A stretch of DNA of 64,000 nucleotides from Heliopora coerulea (taxonomy: Eukaryota > Cnidaria > Anthozoa > Scleralcyonacea > Helioporidae): assembly GCA_030142905.1 (NCBI GenBank), contig JASJOG010000028.1, forward strand, positions 248,001 to 312,000, read 5' to 3'. The notes below the pieces were generated by a model. It was given only the letters and a program-made list of their open reading frames with translations. It had not been told where the DNA came from and searched no databases. The position numbers and the translations under genes were made by a program. The first letter of the stretch is position 1, and each line of letters begins with the position of its first letter. Below are positions 19,419 to 30,440 of this stretch, one piece after another.

Positions 19419-20051
19419 CACCGACTATTGGCAACAATTCTGTCCCCGATGCATACAATCGTAACTATTCTTCAGAATGCCATATTCGTACTAGTCCTTT
19501 AATCCCCCGTCCGTTGGCAAGCGTCAGGGATTTTTCTTTGCGATTCTTACGATGAGATCCGAGACCATCGGCGAATAGTGGCGGAGCTAATCATGGCAAC
19601 CAGTCATGCTATCCTTATTTAAAAATGCTTAACAATAGCAACAGGTCATGAAATGCAAATCCAAAATGATCTATGGTGTTCAGTTATCAAGCCATATACA
19701 TCCACCAACATAATGGTTATTATATAACAATGCAACAAAAATACCTGTTGTTGGAGATGTTTTGCTTGATGTAGAATAGAATAGAATAGAAGAACTTTAT
19801 TTACCCACGCTAACATCGTCAGTATGAAACTGATTTCCACGATGGGCGTGCACATGAACATTATAAGCTACTACAAAAGTATAGTAAATTGTTACAAAAG
19901 TTTTAGAAATTATTATAATACAGAAGATAAAATCATTAGGGATTACTATTACACTAGAAAAAGTTCATGAGAGAAAGAGTTCAAAGATTGAAAGTAATAT
20001 AATTATAAGTTTATGATTGTTCTATTTACAGTTGTATCCTCTGAATTTAGG

Positions 20052-23029
20052 CTAGAGAATAGTATGAGCAGCAAGTTTTCTTTTAAAACAAGTAAATGAT
20101 TTTGTCGCTCTAAGCTCTTCTAGTAATGAATTCCATATCGAACCCCCATTAAACATAAAGCTCTTTTTCATATTGTTTGTACAAGGTTTAGGCAAACAAA
20201 GTGTGCCTGAGTTGTTCCGAAGATTGTATTTTATCAATTCATTTTTGAATGTAAAGAGTTCACTGAGGCAGTGTGGTCCCAAGTTATTTAATATTTTAAA
20301 CATTGTTTTGGCTTTAGTTTTAATTCGTTGTTCTTTTAGAGGTTCCCACCCCAGCATGCTCAGAACAGTTTCTTGGTTTACCTCATTAGGTACATTTGCT
20401 ATAATTCGAGCAGCTCTGTTGTTAAGTCTCTGAAGGCGTGTGGATTGTGTCTCTCCAAATAGATTCCAAACTTCAGAGCAGTAGTTAAAGTGGGGTTGAA
20501 TAATAGCATTATATACTGACCAAATTGTGTTTTGATCAACAAAATCTCGCAAATGTTTAAGGGCATATGCTGGTCAAGAATTACGCCTAGAATTTTGCTT
20601 TCAGAGACTTGTTCAATTTGTTTATCCTCGATATTGATTATAGGTTGTTTATCAGAAATTTTATTTAATATTGGTTTAGTCCCAATTAACATAAATTTAG
20701 TTTTTGCAACATTCAGGCTGAGTTTGTTTGATATAAGCCATTTCCGAAGTCTTTCTAAATCTGAATTCACTGCATCCTCAACCTCATTCAGTGAGTTACC
20801 AGCTGCTGTAATATTTGTATCATCTGCAAATAACCGGGGTTTAGTTTGAGCAAGACATGATGGCAGATCATTTATGTAAAGCAAAAAGAACAGGGGACCC
20901 AAAATAGAGCCTTGTGGTACTCCACATTTAATATTACATTCAGATGAGATAGATCCATTCACTTCACATTTCTGTTTACGATTAGTTAAGTAGGACTTAA
21001 GAAGGGAGTAGGCATTACCTTTGATTCCATATAGTGATAACTTATCCAGTAAAATTTGGTGGTTAACAGTATCAAAGGCCTTTTTTAGGTCTATGAATAC
21101 AATAAGATTAAACAATTTTCTATCCATGTTTATGTACCAGTCATTAGTACAATCTAGTAAGGCTGTAGCAGTTGAATGGAGCTCACGGAAGCCAAACTGA
21201 TGTTCAGAAAACAGATTATTTGTTTGTAAATAATCGTGTAATTGGTTGTAGATAATTCGTTCCATGACTTTGCTTATGGCAGGTAGAATTGAAATAGGCC
21301 GATAATTACCTGGTAGGTTTCGATTACCATTTTTAAAAAGTGGAATTACTTTTGCCATTTTCCAGTCATTGGGGAAGGTGCATAAAGTAATACTTTGATT
21401 GAAAATGTATGTTAGCGAATCTGAAATCATGGGTGCTGCAATTTTCATAATTTTACTGGATATTTTATCAATTCCAGTAGACTTATTACCCGATAATTGA
21501 GATAGTAACTGACACACGTTATTTACAGTAACTGGTTTGAATGAAGTAAACTCAGATTTAGTTGTCTTAATGAATTGTTTATAATGGTAATTGGTTGTAC
21601 CAATCTCTTCAGCAAGATTTGGTCCAATATTTGAAAAGTAATCATTAAAAGCCTCTGCAATATCACATTGGTTTGTCAACTTCTGTTTATCTATATTCAA
21701 TTCATTTACTATTGTTTTCTTATTATATTTACCTAGTTGACTATTTATTACCTTCCAAGCAGCTTTTGGATTTTTCTTACTTGCTGAAATTTTACTGGAA
21801 AAATAATCAACTTTGGCCTGCCTAAGTCAAGTGGTTGTCTCATTTCTCACTTTCCTATAAGCAACCCAGTCTTTTTCAAGTTTGGAGATCATGGCTACTC
21901 TTTTTAACCTATCCCTTATGTTAATCAGTTTTTTAATATCTTTTGTTATCCAGGGAACTGATTTTGATTTGATTTTCTTCTTCTGGATGGGAGCATGCTT
22001 GTTAAGAATTTCTAAAAATAATTCTCTCCAAACATCCCACATACTATCTGGGTTATCTGCAAAGAAATATACATAATCCCATGTCTGATGTGATTAGTCT
22101 TGTAGAAACAGATTTTTGTTAAAGTTTTTCATGTTTCTAATATCAGTGATATTTTGTTTTTTGCTCTGAGTGATGTTGATTTTCCTTATAGCAAAAATAA
22201 GGCTATGGTCACTTATTCCTGTGTGGATTACACCAGACTTGCAAATTTTCTCTGACATGTTTGTTATGAAATGATCAATGAGGGTAGAGGAGGTCATAGT
22301 CACTCGTGTGGCTTCATTTATTAGTTGAGTTAATTGGTAGGTTTCTAATAATGATATTAGTGTCTTAGTTGGTTGATCTAAATTTGTTTTGATCAAATCA
22401 CAATTCAGATCTCCAAGGATACAAATTTCTTTATTTTCATTATCAATAGTTTGTATCAAATTTTCAAAATGGGTAAAAAATTCAGGGGAAGCATTTGGTG
22501 TTCGGTAAACAGTGACAACTATGAAAGGCCGACTGTGAGGTTTGGTTATTTCTATACAAACTGCTTCAAAATCTGTTGGTACAATGTCATGTCTTATCTG
22601 ATAATTTAAAGAGCTACGCAGGTAGATACATACACCACCTCCATTTCTACTTCTATCATTTCGGACAATATCATAGCCAGGTATATTAATCATATTATCA
22701 GTTATAGCTGGACTAAGCCTGGTTTCATTGAGAGCAAATAAATCTAGGTAATTTTGTGACATTATGTAAATAATTTCATTGAGTTTTTTGGGTAAACTCA
22801 CAATATTCAGAAATGCCATTTTAAATCCCCGTTGTTTTGAAAAAGATTTAAGGTTGCTTAATAGGTCATTGCAATAGGAAAGGTTGCTGCTCACATTATT
22901 CATATTATCATAAAAGGATTTCATGTCATTGGGAAAATTGTTACTTATGTTTGTTTCTAATACTTCACTGCCTATTTCCTGGTAATGTGGTAAACATTCT
23001 TCAGATGGTTTATCCAGTCTCTTGGACAA
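20052..23029 (-). pseudogene. LINE ORF2: endonuclease plus reverse transcriptase, broken
   Basis: Encodes an apurinic-type endonuclease then a reverse transcriptase that would nick the target and copy the RNA in place. The endonuclease part (22094-23029) keeps LNETRL, GDLNCDL, SSTLIDHFITN and GISDHS, so its catalytic Glu, Asp, Asn and His are present. It is cut by a TAA at 22094-22096 and a TGA at 21827-21829, both in frame. The reverse transcriptase (20399-21700) keeps NYRPISILP, FIDLKKAFDTVNH, GVPQGSILGPLFFLLYIND and the LFADDTN catalytic motif. A -1 shift at about 20565, in a T run, moves the C-terminal part (20052-20552, IWNSLLEEL near its end) to another frame. Overlaps ORF1 by 58 bp. 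Confidence 0.85.
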
Positions 23030-24669
23030 TTCTGCCAGTGTTGGACAGTTCGAAAAAAATCATTGCTTCTATAATTTACACTAATGTTGCTTGGCCTGAT
23101 TGATCTAAGGTAATGACAAAATGCTTTACCAAGAGATCGATCACCACTTTGACTGAGGTGTAGATTTGACCGGTTAAGCATATTTCTATTTATAGTATTA
23201 TTGTTAATAAATGTTGCTTTATGCTTCTTGCATAAATCAATTAAAGCATTATTAAATTTAATAATTTTGTCAGAAGGAACCTTTTTGTCATACCTCATAA
23301 CAACACTTGAAACAGCAACATTCTTTGCTTTTTCCTTTGATTCCATAACAAGTGTTTCCATTTTGTCCACTGATTTTTTAACTTCTTCATCCACAAGATT
23401 GTTTGTTCCAGCATGTAAAATAATGCTGTGCATTTTCTCACATCTTCCACTAAATTCCTCTTTAAATTGTTGATTTATTTGCTCGATTCTTGCTCCTCGA
23501 TATGATCGGCACAAAGCTTTGGCTTGAGCAGCTCTTGAAATTTTGTTTTGATCAATGTTCTTTATCATTGAGTCACCCAAAACAAGCACTTTGGGCAAGG
23601 AGTTGCCTTTCAATTTGTGGCCTTCGCTGATGTTTCCTTCTTGATTTTGTGCATTGAAATTTTTTCTCTGAGATTCTCGATAATTGTTTAGTTGGGTGGA
23701 GAAGCATTCATTTGATTCACCATTTTGGTTTCCGGGTAATAGGTAGTTGCTTGTATCTGGTTCATGGGACATTTGTGTTTGGCTTGATAGTTCGATCTCT
23801 TCAACTTCAAGAGAAGCATATTGATTTGAGGTTTCAAGTCGGATAGATTCATCTCGCACAGTGCTTTCTGATGTCAATCTCTTATTGTTCTCTATTTTTA
23901 ACCACTCGTTTTGTTTAATGCCTAAGATGGACTTTATCTGTGCGTTTTCCTTGATGGTTTCTTCCACGACCGTTTGGAGGGTTTTGATCTTGTCCGCCAT
24001 TATGAAATTGTCTTCTTGCAGTTTGTTTATGATATCATCAGACTCTGCATTTGGATCATCGTTCCTCTGTTTAGCTAATAATTTGTCGAGAAGATTGTTC
24101 GTTTTTATCATTTGATCCTTCATGCAGCTTAATTCCTTCTCGTTTTGAAGACATCTGTCGCATGCTTGAGAAGTCAAATTTGTTTGTGATGGCTCGAGCA
24201 AAGTTTCCACGTGGTCGTGCGTGTTGGAACCAATTTCGCTGTTTTGATTCGTATTCTTTCTGGGATCTGGTTGTAGATTGTCGTCAATCACAGCATTCCT
24301 TCCTTTATTCCTGTCGTTGGTCTGCTCGTTAAGTCCATGTTTGGAGATCACTTGTTTGTTTGGTTCCATACGAGACTCTGAATTGGTAATCGGAACAGCG
24401 TTGTCACTGATAAAACGTATTTTAACCGTCTCTTCAACGAGCTGTGCATCAATATGATCTATTTCTGTATCCTTGGCAATAAATAAACCTTTTCCACCTT
24501 TAGATTTCGACTTATTTTGCTTTTTACCGCCAATCTTTTTCGAGCGATCGCTACAGTTACAAATCTCGCCTACGGCCGCTATCTTGAAATCGCATGAGCT
24601 GTTGCTATGTTTACCTTCGCCACTGTCTGCGACAGCACTAAAACAAGGTTGAAGATGATCGTTCGCCAC
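22972..24669 (-). CDS. LINE ORF1 with SGNH/GDSL-type hydrolase domain
   Basis: Open for about 565 codons. The N-terminal half is polar and Lys/Asn-rich, with a probable coiled coil around residues 185-260 preceded by a CDRCLQNEKELSCM segment. The C-terminal third is an SGNH hydrolase: VLVLGDSMIKNI (block I Ser), LHAGTNNL (block III Asn) and NLHLSQSGDRSLG near the end (His position of block V). Such esterase domains are known in CR1-type ORF1 proteins and may act on membranes or nucleic-acid complexes. The frame has no ATG near its beginning: it opens with GTG after a stop at about 24681, so either the start is internal (the Met in SRMEPNK) or a 5' exon is missing. Confidence 0.7.
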   Translation of the reverse strand: MANDHLQPCFSAVADSGEGKHSNSSCDFKIAAVGEICNCSDRSKKIGGKKQNKSKSKGGKGLFIAKDTEIDHIDAQLVEETVKIRFISDNAVPITNSESRMEPNKQVISKHGLNEQTNDRNKGRNAVIDDNLQPDPRKNTNQNSEIGSNTHDHVETLLEPSQTNLTSQACDRCLQNEKELSCMKDQMIKTNNLLDKLLAKQRNDDPNAESDDIINKLQEDNFIMADKIKTLQTVVEETIKENAQIKSILGIKQNEWLKIENNKRLTSESTVRDESIRLETSNQYASLEVEEIELSSQTQMSHEPDTSNYLLPGNQNGESNECFSTQLNNYRESQRKNFNAQNQEGNISEGHKLKGNSLPKVLVLGDSMIKNIDQNKISRAAQAKALCRSYRGARIEQINQQFKEEFSGRCEKMHSIILHAGTNNLVDEEVKKSVDKMETLVMESKEKAKNVAVSSVVMRYDKKVPSDKIIKFNNALIDLCKKHKATFINNNTINRNMLNRSNLHLSQSGDRSLGKAFCHYLRSIRPSNISVNYRSNDFFRTVQHWQNCPRDWINHLKNVYHITRK

Positions 24670-24700
24670 AAAAATATCCTATTCGTTAAGACCCTGTACA

Positions 24701-25156
24701 CACGATCTGGTCAGTGGCAAATGTTCTTCGCAATTCTGCGCTGTGATTGGCCCAGTCCCAATACACATGAAAGTCAGATGAGAGGTACTACAACGAGGCA
24801 ATATTTGTGGTATTCAAAGTCGGCTTTTTTTCTGACTTTTCCTTTTGAAACGATGGATGAGGGATTTCAGTGCTGAAACTGGCCCTTGGCGGACGTATTT
24901 TGATGACGACGAATTCACTGTATGGAGGACTCTCGAGGAAATAGCTTGAAGTTTCTGTTCGAAATTATCAACGGTCATGCCATCCATCTTTCGCTTTCGC
25001 GGTATGTAATCGATGAATCATAGTATCTGACTTTATAATATATCTTATTCGGTGGCCTGCCTTATGCAGTTTCTCTGGATTATGTTTGAATTCTGGTGGA
25101 TAACAGCTGACAAACCAGGTACAGAGAAGTCCAAGGTGTAGCAATGTGAATTGTTA
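24701..25156. other. non-coding, possible LINE 5' UTR
   Basis: No supported gene. The part nearest the LINE is probably its 5' UTR, but the boundary cannot be placed. Confidence 0.3.
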
Positions 25157-28100
25157 GGGGCTGTTCAACAATTACGTAATCAATTTTTAGGCCTTTTGTA
25201 ACTCCCCCTGCCCCCATTGTCATCACTTGTCATTAATCGGCATACCCCTCTCTGTCTATTACATAACAATAATTTAACACACCCCCCGTACCGTAAAAAA
25301 GTGCATTATATATGTACCTACATGAAATATTAGGTATTTACGCAAGTATTGCGACCGCACTATTATCATAAATATGGCGAGTGAGAAAGAAAAACTATAA
25401 AACTTCGTGCGGGTTACTATGCGGCATTTCCAGCTAAACCCAAACAAACAGCTCAGCAAAACGTTAACGAAGTGTGGAATAGTCTGAAAAAGAATTCTGA
25501 AGATATATCTTCTGCAGTTCACACTAAACTAGAAGAATGGAAATCAGTAGAGCTCAAAAGAAAAGCTACACTAATGTCATTTTGGTCAAAGGTAAGGGAC
25601 GAATGTTTAGACTTCTTTAATATTTAAAGGATTTATTAGATGGAAAATTTACATGAAACACTCTTCAGATGTTCATTCGTTATTTTATTGTTACTTTTAT
25701 AAAAAAGGCTTCATCGCCTCACGTTTCGTCAAAAGAGAACACAAACGAACCTGTGGCTGTAAAAGATAAACCAGAACAGTCCGAATGTTGCTTGATTACA
25801 AATACACAATCATCTACTAAAAACATCCAGACAACTAAGTCACAAGCAGTCTTTTTAACACCAAAACAAAATAGCTTGAAAACTCAAATAGAAGATCTAC
25901 AATCAATTGTCAATGGTTTATATAAACAGAGAAATATGGGTCTTCTTGGAAAAGATGATAAAATGTCGATAGAGAAGTACGAAAAAAAGTTAGGAGAGCT
26001 TCAAAAGGAAATGAAAAGAGTTAAAAAGAATCAAGAAAACCAACAAAAATTTCGTGAGAGAAGGAGGAGAAAATTTGCAGCACTAGATGAAAATGTGAGA
26101 AAGAAGTTGGGCATGCAACCCAAAGTTGGACGACCAACTGTAACTGATGATAACATCCTTATACAAAGCATTACAGATATTGCTTTGGCAGGCTCTGCAG
26201 CAGATGATAGAAGAAGGTCAGAAATTATCAGAACAATCAAAACTCTTGATGATCTGCATAAGTACTTGCAAAAAGAACTGGGAATTTCACTTTCAAAAAG
26301 TGCTCTTTATCTGCGACTGTTACCCAGAGACAGTACCATAACAGAAGGAAAGCGTCATGTAACAACTGCACCTGTCAGATTAGCTCGACCAGATAATAGT
26401 TTACATAAAGCACATCCAGATTCGTCCTTTGCAAAAACTACAATAAATAACATCGAGGAAATTGCTTCCATACTTGGACCTGAAGAAGTGACGTTTCATT
26501 CGCAGGATGACAAATGCAGAGTAGCGATAGGTTTAACAGCAGCTAAAAAAACAGGCACCATTGCTTATGCACATGGAGTATCGCGTCACTTTACTTGATC
26601 ATGATTTTGTGGTGGCCAAATCACACAAACTTATTCCCTCAGTCATCGCTGCTGTTGAAATCAAGAAAGATTGCTTTACAACTCCTGGTGTAGCATACTC
26701 TGGGCCAACATACATTTCCATTTGGAGTGCAAAGCATTCATCATCCACTGCTCTAGCTCATCTTCAAGACATGAAACGAGTTCGACAACTACCCCAGTTC
26801 CATGACAACATGTATACCTCCAATGATCTTGTCAAACCCATAGTGATTATAACATGTGATGGAGGGCCAGATGAAAATCCTCGCTATCAGAAAACTATTG
26901 GCTGTGCTATTGGCTATTTCTGCTCATATGACTTAGATGCTTTGTTCATTGGAACAAATGCACCTGGCAGAAGTGCCTTCAATCGTGTGGAACGCAGAAT
27001 GGCTCCACTGAGCCATGATTTGGCTGGTATTATACTTCCACATGATCATCACGGAAATCACCTTGATAACCAAGGTAAGACAATTGATGTTGAATTAGAA
27101 CAGAAGAACTTTGCCCATGCTGGTGGCATCTTAGCTGAGATATGGTCGAAAACAGTGATTGATAAGTATGAAGTAGTTGCTGAGTATATTTCCCCCAGAG
27201 AAAGCTGAGTACGATGAAGAGCAGCTTATACGCAAGGATTGGAAGTGGAGAGAAAAACATGTACGTGAGAGTCAGTACATGCTCCAGATTGTCAAGTGTG
27301 AGGATCGTAGTTGCTGTTCAATTTCAAGGAGCTCTTATTTTAACTTGATCATTGATCGCTTTCTTCCTCCACCATTGCCATTATCTCAGTCTGACAATGG
27401 ATTGGCAGTTGATTTAGAATCACAGAACTTTCCATCGCTTTTCACCACTATCGGTCTTGGAAAAAGAGTCCTCCCTCCACGAGTTTTTGAACGGTTTCCA
27501 AAGTCAATTCCGTATGATTATGTGTGTCCAACTTTGCAAAACGAGCTGTCAAAGAGAGTTTGCAGTCAGTGTGGATTGTATTGTGCATCCGTTACATCCA
27601 GCAATGCACATAGAAAATGTTGTAATGTTACTCAAGAAAGTGCCCCTAGAAGGATTCGGCCATTAAGAATAGCTGCTGAAAGGCAAAGAGAGCTAATGTG
27701 TATTTTATCATATGTGGATGGCATAGAAGACCAAGAATGGTTAGACCAAGCAGATGTGGTTATAGATGAGTTTAATCGCCCACCAACAACAACCTTGGAA
27801 ATGGGTACACCAGTAATTTCCACCACTTGAAGAGGACCGTTGTGGCATATGGTCAAATGAACTGATATAAACTAATTGTTGTTTCATATTTAAAACTTTG
27901 AATTTGGTTAAAATTTGACTACAAAGGACAGTACAAATTGTAATAATTAGAGACAATATATATTGTTAGTTCAGTACAATATAAAGTTATTTTCATGTGT
28001 ACTATTCCTTGCTAGCAATTACTTTGTTTTCCTTATTAAGTCAATATTTTTTCCTGTTAATGACATAATTTTCATCAATACTCCCCCACCCCCTATGTAA

Positions 28101-28166
28101 TCATGTGTAATAAATCAGAAATCCCCCCGCCCCCCTAGTATGATGACGTAATTGTTGAACAGCCCC
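25157..28166 (+). mobile_element. 3.0-kb TIR DNA transposon with TTA target duplication
   Basis: Termini are inverted: GGGGCTGTTCAACAATTACG at 25157 and its complement ending at 28166, with TTA on both sides (25154-25156, 28167-28169). One transposase gene lies inside on the plus strand. The 3-bp duplication fits PIF/Harbinger or Zator superfamilies, but the protein is not Harbinger-like. Subterminal runs of C on both sides (CCCCCTGCCCCC and GCCCCCCTAG) are part of the element ends. Confidence 0.8.
25374..27830 (+). pseudogene. DDE-type transposase, two exons, frameshifted
   Basis: Exon 1 (from the ATG at 25374 to 25591) and exon 2 (from 25708) are joined by a 116-bp intron with GTAAGG donor and AAAAAAG acceptor, both at codon boundaries. 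Order: N-terminal segment, coiled-coil basic region (KMSIEKYEKKLGELQKEMK), a GRPTV then SLSKSALYLRLLPR helix-turn-helix-like region, then catalytic parts SQDDKCRVAIG, IVIITCDGGPDENPRY and RVERRMAPLSHDL (probable D, D, E), and a C-terminal Cys/His cluster (CSQCGLYC then HRKCC). The arrangement recalls ISAzo13/TP36 transposases, hence Zator. The frame breaks at an A7 run (26545-26551), at a T run near 27190, and early in exon 1 near 25398; each looks like a one-base change. Confidence 0.65.
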
Positions 28167-28169
28167 TTA

Positions 28170-28981
28170 GGTGTTGGCTTCCAGAAATATACTTGTGTAT
28201 AAGGTGTGCAGCAGAAAGCTTTATTTTCCTCTTTATCTTAAGAAATGAACTTGCTGGTAGTACCTGTATACCTTGAAAATTTTTTAAAAAATAAACGAAC
28301 ATAGGATATAACTACTTTCAAAATCAAATTGCTTTGATTTGAAATGACCACTTGGAGGATTTAGAGCCTGGAGACCGGGTTCAAATTATTTGCTGGTACA
28401 CTCGGGTTCCACTCGCTACAGTTACTACGCGATCTGCTCTTTTAGATCACTTGAATGTTGTACGAATGCCCATTGGTTTCCAACTTGAGGTCATCTGTCG
28501 TTGGAACCTTTATGCTCACAACCTTTAACCTGATCGCAAGAACTATATTGCGTGATAAAAATAGTGACTGGAAGGCAACTTTTATCTAAACCGTACTCCA
28601 GGTGCTAGTCTTTGCTTGCATAGCTAGTACAGACCTTATGAAAAAAAATCACATAGTAAATCTTTAGTTAAAAAGATTTCATTAGGATTGGAGTTAGGGC
28701 GAACATTAAAGAGAAAACGTGGTTTGAATGCGTTCAGGTTCAGGCTTTCACTAACTTATCTGTTCACGGTTAATGTTTTTTTCTCTCAAGTTACGCCATT
28801 TTGAAATATCCTCTTCGCGTGTCTGCCATTTAACAATTTATGCAATATCGCGTGCCATCTTGTACGTTGTGTCTCTACCTTAAATACGAAAAACATGTAA
28901 AATCAAAGATTTACAATCCTTCTTTTTAAAACCCGCATTTTTAAAACCAGCCGATAACCATGCTCATAACTTTAAGATCCT
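28170..28981. other. non-coding, 3' flank of gene F
   Basis: No gene. The part near 28895-28925 (AAATCAAAGATTTACAATCC) also occurs 3' of gene C near 9695, so some 3' flanking sequence is shared between distant array members. Confidence 0.4.
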
Positions 28982-30058
28982 TTAAAGGATTAGTTTAGCC
29001 CGTTGTGAACTGGATGTATCGTCTTCTTCACTAGTTCCTCCACTTATTGACCCGTAGTCTGCTGCTCTGGGTTCTATCTCTGGTTTGTTTATTTTCCTTT
29101 TGTTATTTGAGTAGTTAACGAGGGCTTCGTGTCGTTGCGTTCTTTGACCGCGTCGACATTTACACCGAATTATTATTCTTATGGCATTTCTGAACGAGCT
29201 CGAACGTAAAGCGTATATGAATGGATTAATGGCGGAGTTTAAGAGAATCAACCAGAAAACCGCGTCTCGGAGCCACTGAATGATACCGCAGTTGCAAGGT
29301 TTACATAAATTCATGTAATATACTATGGAGCACACAGGAATATAGCAGCACATTAATGCTCCGATTATGATTCCAAACGTCTTGGTTAATTTCTTTTGAA
29401 TATTTCCACCATCCTCTCTAGTACTTTGCATTCCAATTTCATCCCAGTTGTTCGACACTTGACGTAAAGTAGAGCGAATTCTGAACCAGGCGAAACAGAC
29501 GACTGAACCGGTGAACAACAAGGCTGTATTCACAAAGATAAAACTTTCCAAGATGTATTCCACGAAAACATTCATCAATCCAAAGCTGGCCGCTATAATC
29601 CAAATAATAATCGACAAAACAATGGATAGTTTCACATTGAAATACTGCCGGTAGCGAAACGGCGAAGTCATTGCTAGGTATCTCTCCAGCGCCAACGAGG
29701 CAATAGTCAAAACCGACGCGACTGCGGAAATAAAGTAAGGGATATGCAATACCTTTTGTATTATTGGTTTGTCGCCATGTCCGAACTGCTTGTCCAAGCT
29801 TTGTCTGATATGAATGTACACAGCCAGTAATTCAGTGAAACACCCCACAAGTAAATCTGCCAATGCGAGATTGAAGGTGAAACAGTTGAACTGAGTCCTC
29901 AGCTCCTTGTTTGGGTCAATCAGAAAAGCCAGGATCACAAGCAGATTGGTTGGTATTGTTACAATCAACAGTACGCATGAAAATGTCGCTGTTATTGTAG
30001 ACAGTTCCGATGGAGCTGTTGTGTTTTTACACTCTGAAGACACCCAGTCGAAATACAT
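28982..30058 (-). CDS. class A rhodopsin-like GPCR, MECA-like orphan (gene F)
   Basis: A 358-residue receptor, the fullest member and a good reference for the subfamily. Start is the ATG at 30058. C10 and N12-T-T in the N-terminus; TM1 about 22-46, TM2 57-80 with LALAD at 64-68, TM3 104-126 ending ERY at 125-127, TM4 with W153, TM5 172-194 without Pro, TM6 225-250 with CYIP at 238-241, ECL3 with C252, C255 and C257, TM7 with NPFIY at 278-282. Helix 8 has RCKCRRG. The tail ends ADYGSISGGTSEED plus a Ser run, a likely phosphorylation or adaptor motif. ECL2 is only about ten residues. Closest relative in the window: D. Confidence 0.9.
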   Translation of the reverse strand: MYFDWVSSECKNTTAPSELSTITATFSCVLLIVTIPTNLLVILAFLIDPNKELRTQFNCFTFNLALADLLVGCFTELLAVYIHIRQSLDKQFGHGDKPIIQKVLHIPYFISAVASVLTIASLALERYLAMTSPFRYRQYFNVKLSIVLSIIIWIIAASFGLMNVFVEYILESFIFVNTALLFTGSVVCFAWFRIRSTLRQVSNNWDEIGMQSTREDGGNIQKKLTKTFGIIIGALMCCYIPVCSIVYYMNLCKPCNCGIIQWLRDAVFWLILLNSAINPFIYALRSSSFRNAIRIIIRCKCRRGQRTQRHEALVNYSNNKRKINKPEIEPRAADYGSISGGTSEEDDTSSSQRAKLIL

Positions 30059-30089
30059 TTACCTTACTAATGACTAACAACCACCGCAG

Positions 30090-30440
30090 AATCTGAGAGA
30101 AAAATTCAATCGTGTATTTACGATTTTACAGTGACCACGGTGTGTGATCGGAATTTGGAATTTCCAATATCAGCCACAGATAATCTTCTATCCTTTTATC
30201 ACTTCCGGTGTAGAATACCAGAAACCTGTCGAGACTTGAATTCCATTGAAAATATGTAATTGAATTCCCTTGTTCCTCGAAGAGAAAGCCTAGAAAGGTT
30301 CCTTTGTCTTCAAGGTTTCCTTCATGTTAATCATTGATCCTTTCAGGTCCATACTGGACTTTGGTATTTTACTCTGGCTTACGCGTTACACGGTCTTACT
30401 CGTCAAGGAGAGACCTCTTGGGCAGGAAATGGTTAAGGAT
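30090..30440 (-). promoter_or_regulatory. gene F 5' flank shared with gene D
   Basis: Contains the GACCACGGT and CACAGATAATCTTCT blocks seen upstream of D, then a copy of the dispersed repeat (CTGGCTTACGCGTTACACGG, 30370-30435). It marks the extent of the D/F duplication rather than a proven promoter. Confidence 0.45.

Larger units (their letters stand above)
18785..19560. other. relic of a third duplicated 3' flank
   Basis: 18785-18942 and 19430-19560 together align with 15690-16090 (shared ACGCATTACATTAAACTCAA and GAATGCCATATTC blocks). They are interrupted by the inserted element at 18943-19416. No receptor reading frame follows upstream, so that gene copy is lost. Confidence 0.5.
19772..24700 (-). 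mobile_element. CR1/L2-type LINE, nearly full length, inactivated
   Basis: Contains ORF1, then an overlapping ORF2 with endonuclease and reverse transcriptase, then a short 3' UTR ending in about four AGAAT units (19772-19791, plus sense) in place of poly(A), as CR1/L2 elements do. The 5' end is not defined; it lies at or above 24669. No target duplication was found. Two in-frame stops and one frameshift in ORF2 make it dead. Confidence 0.85.
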
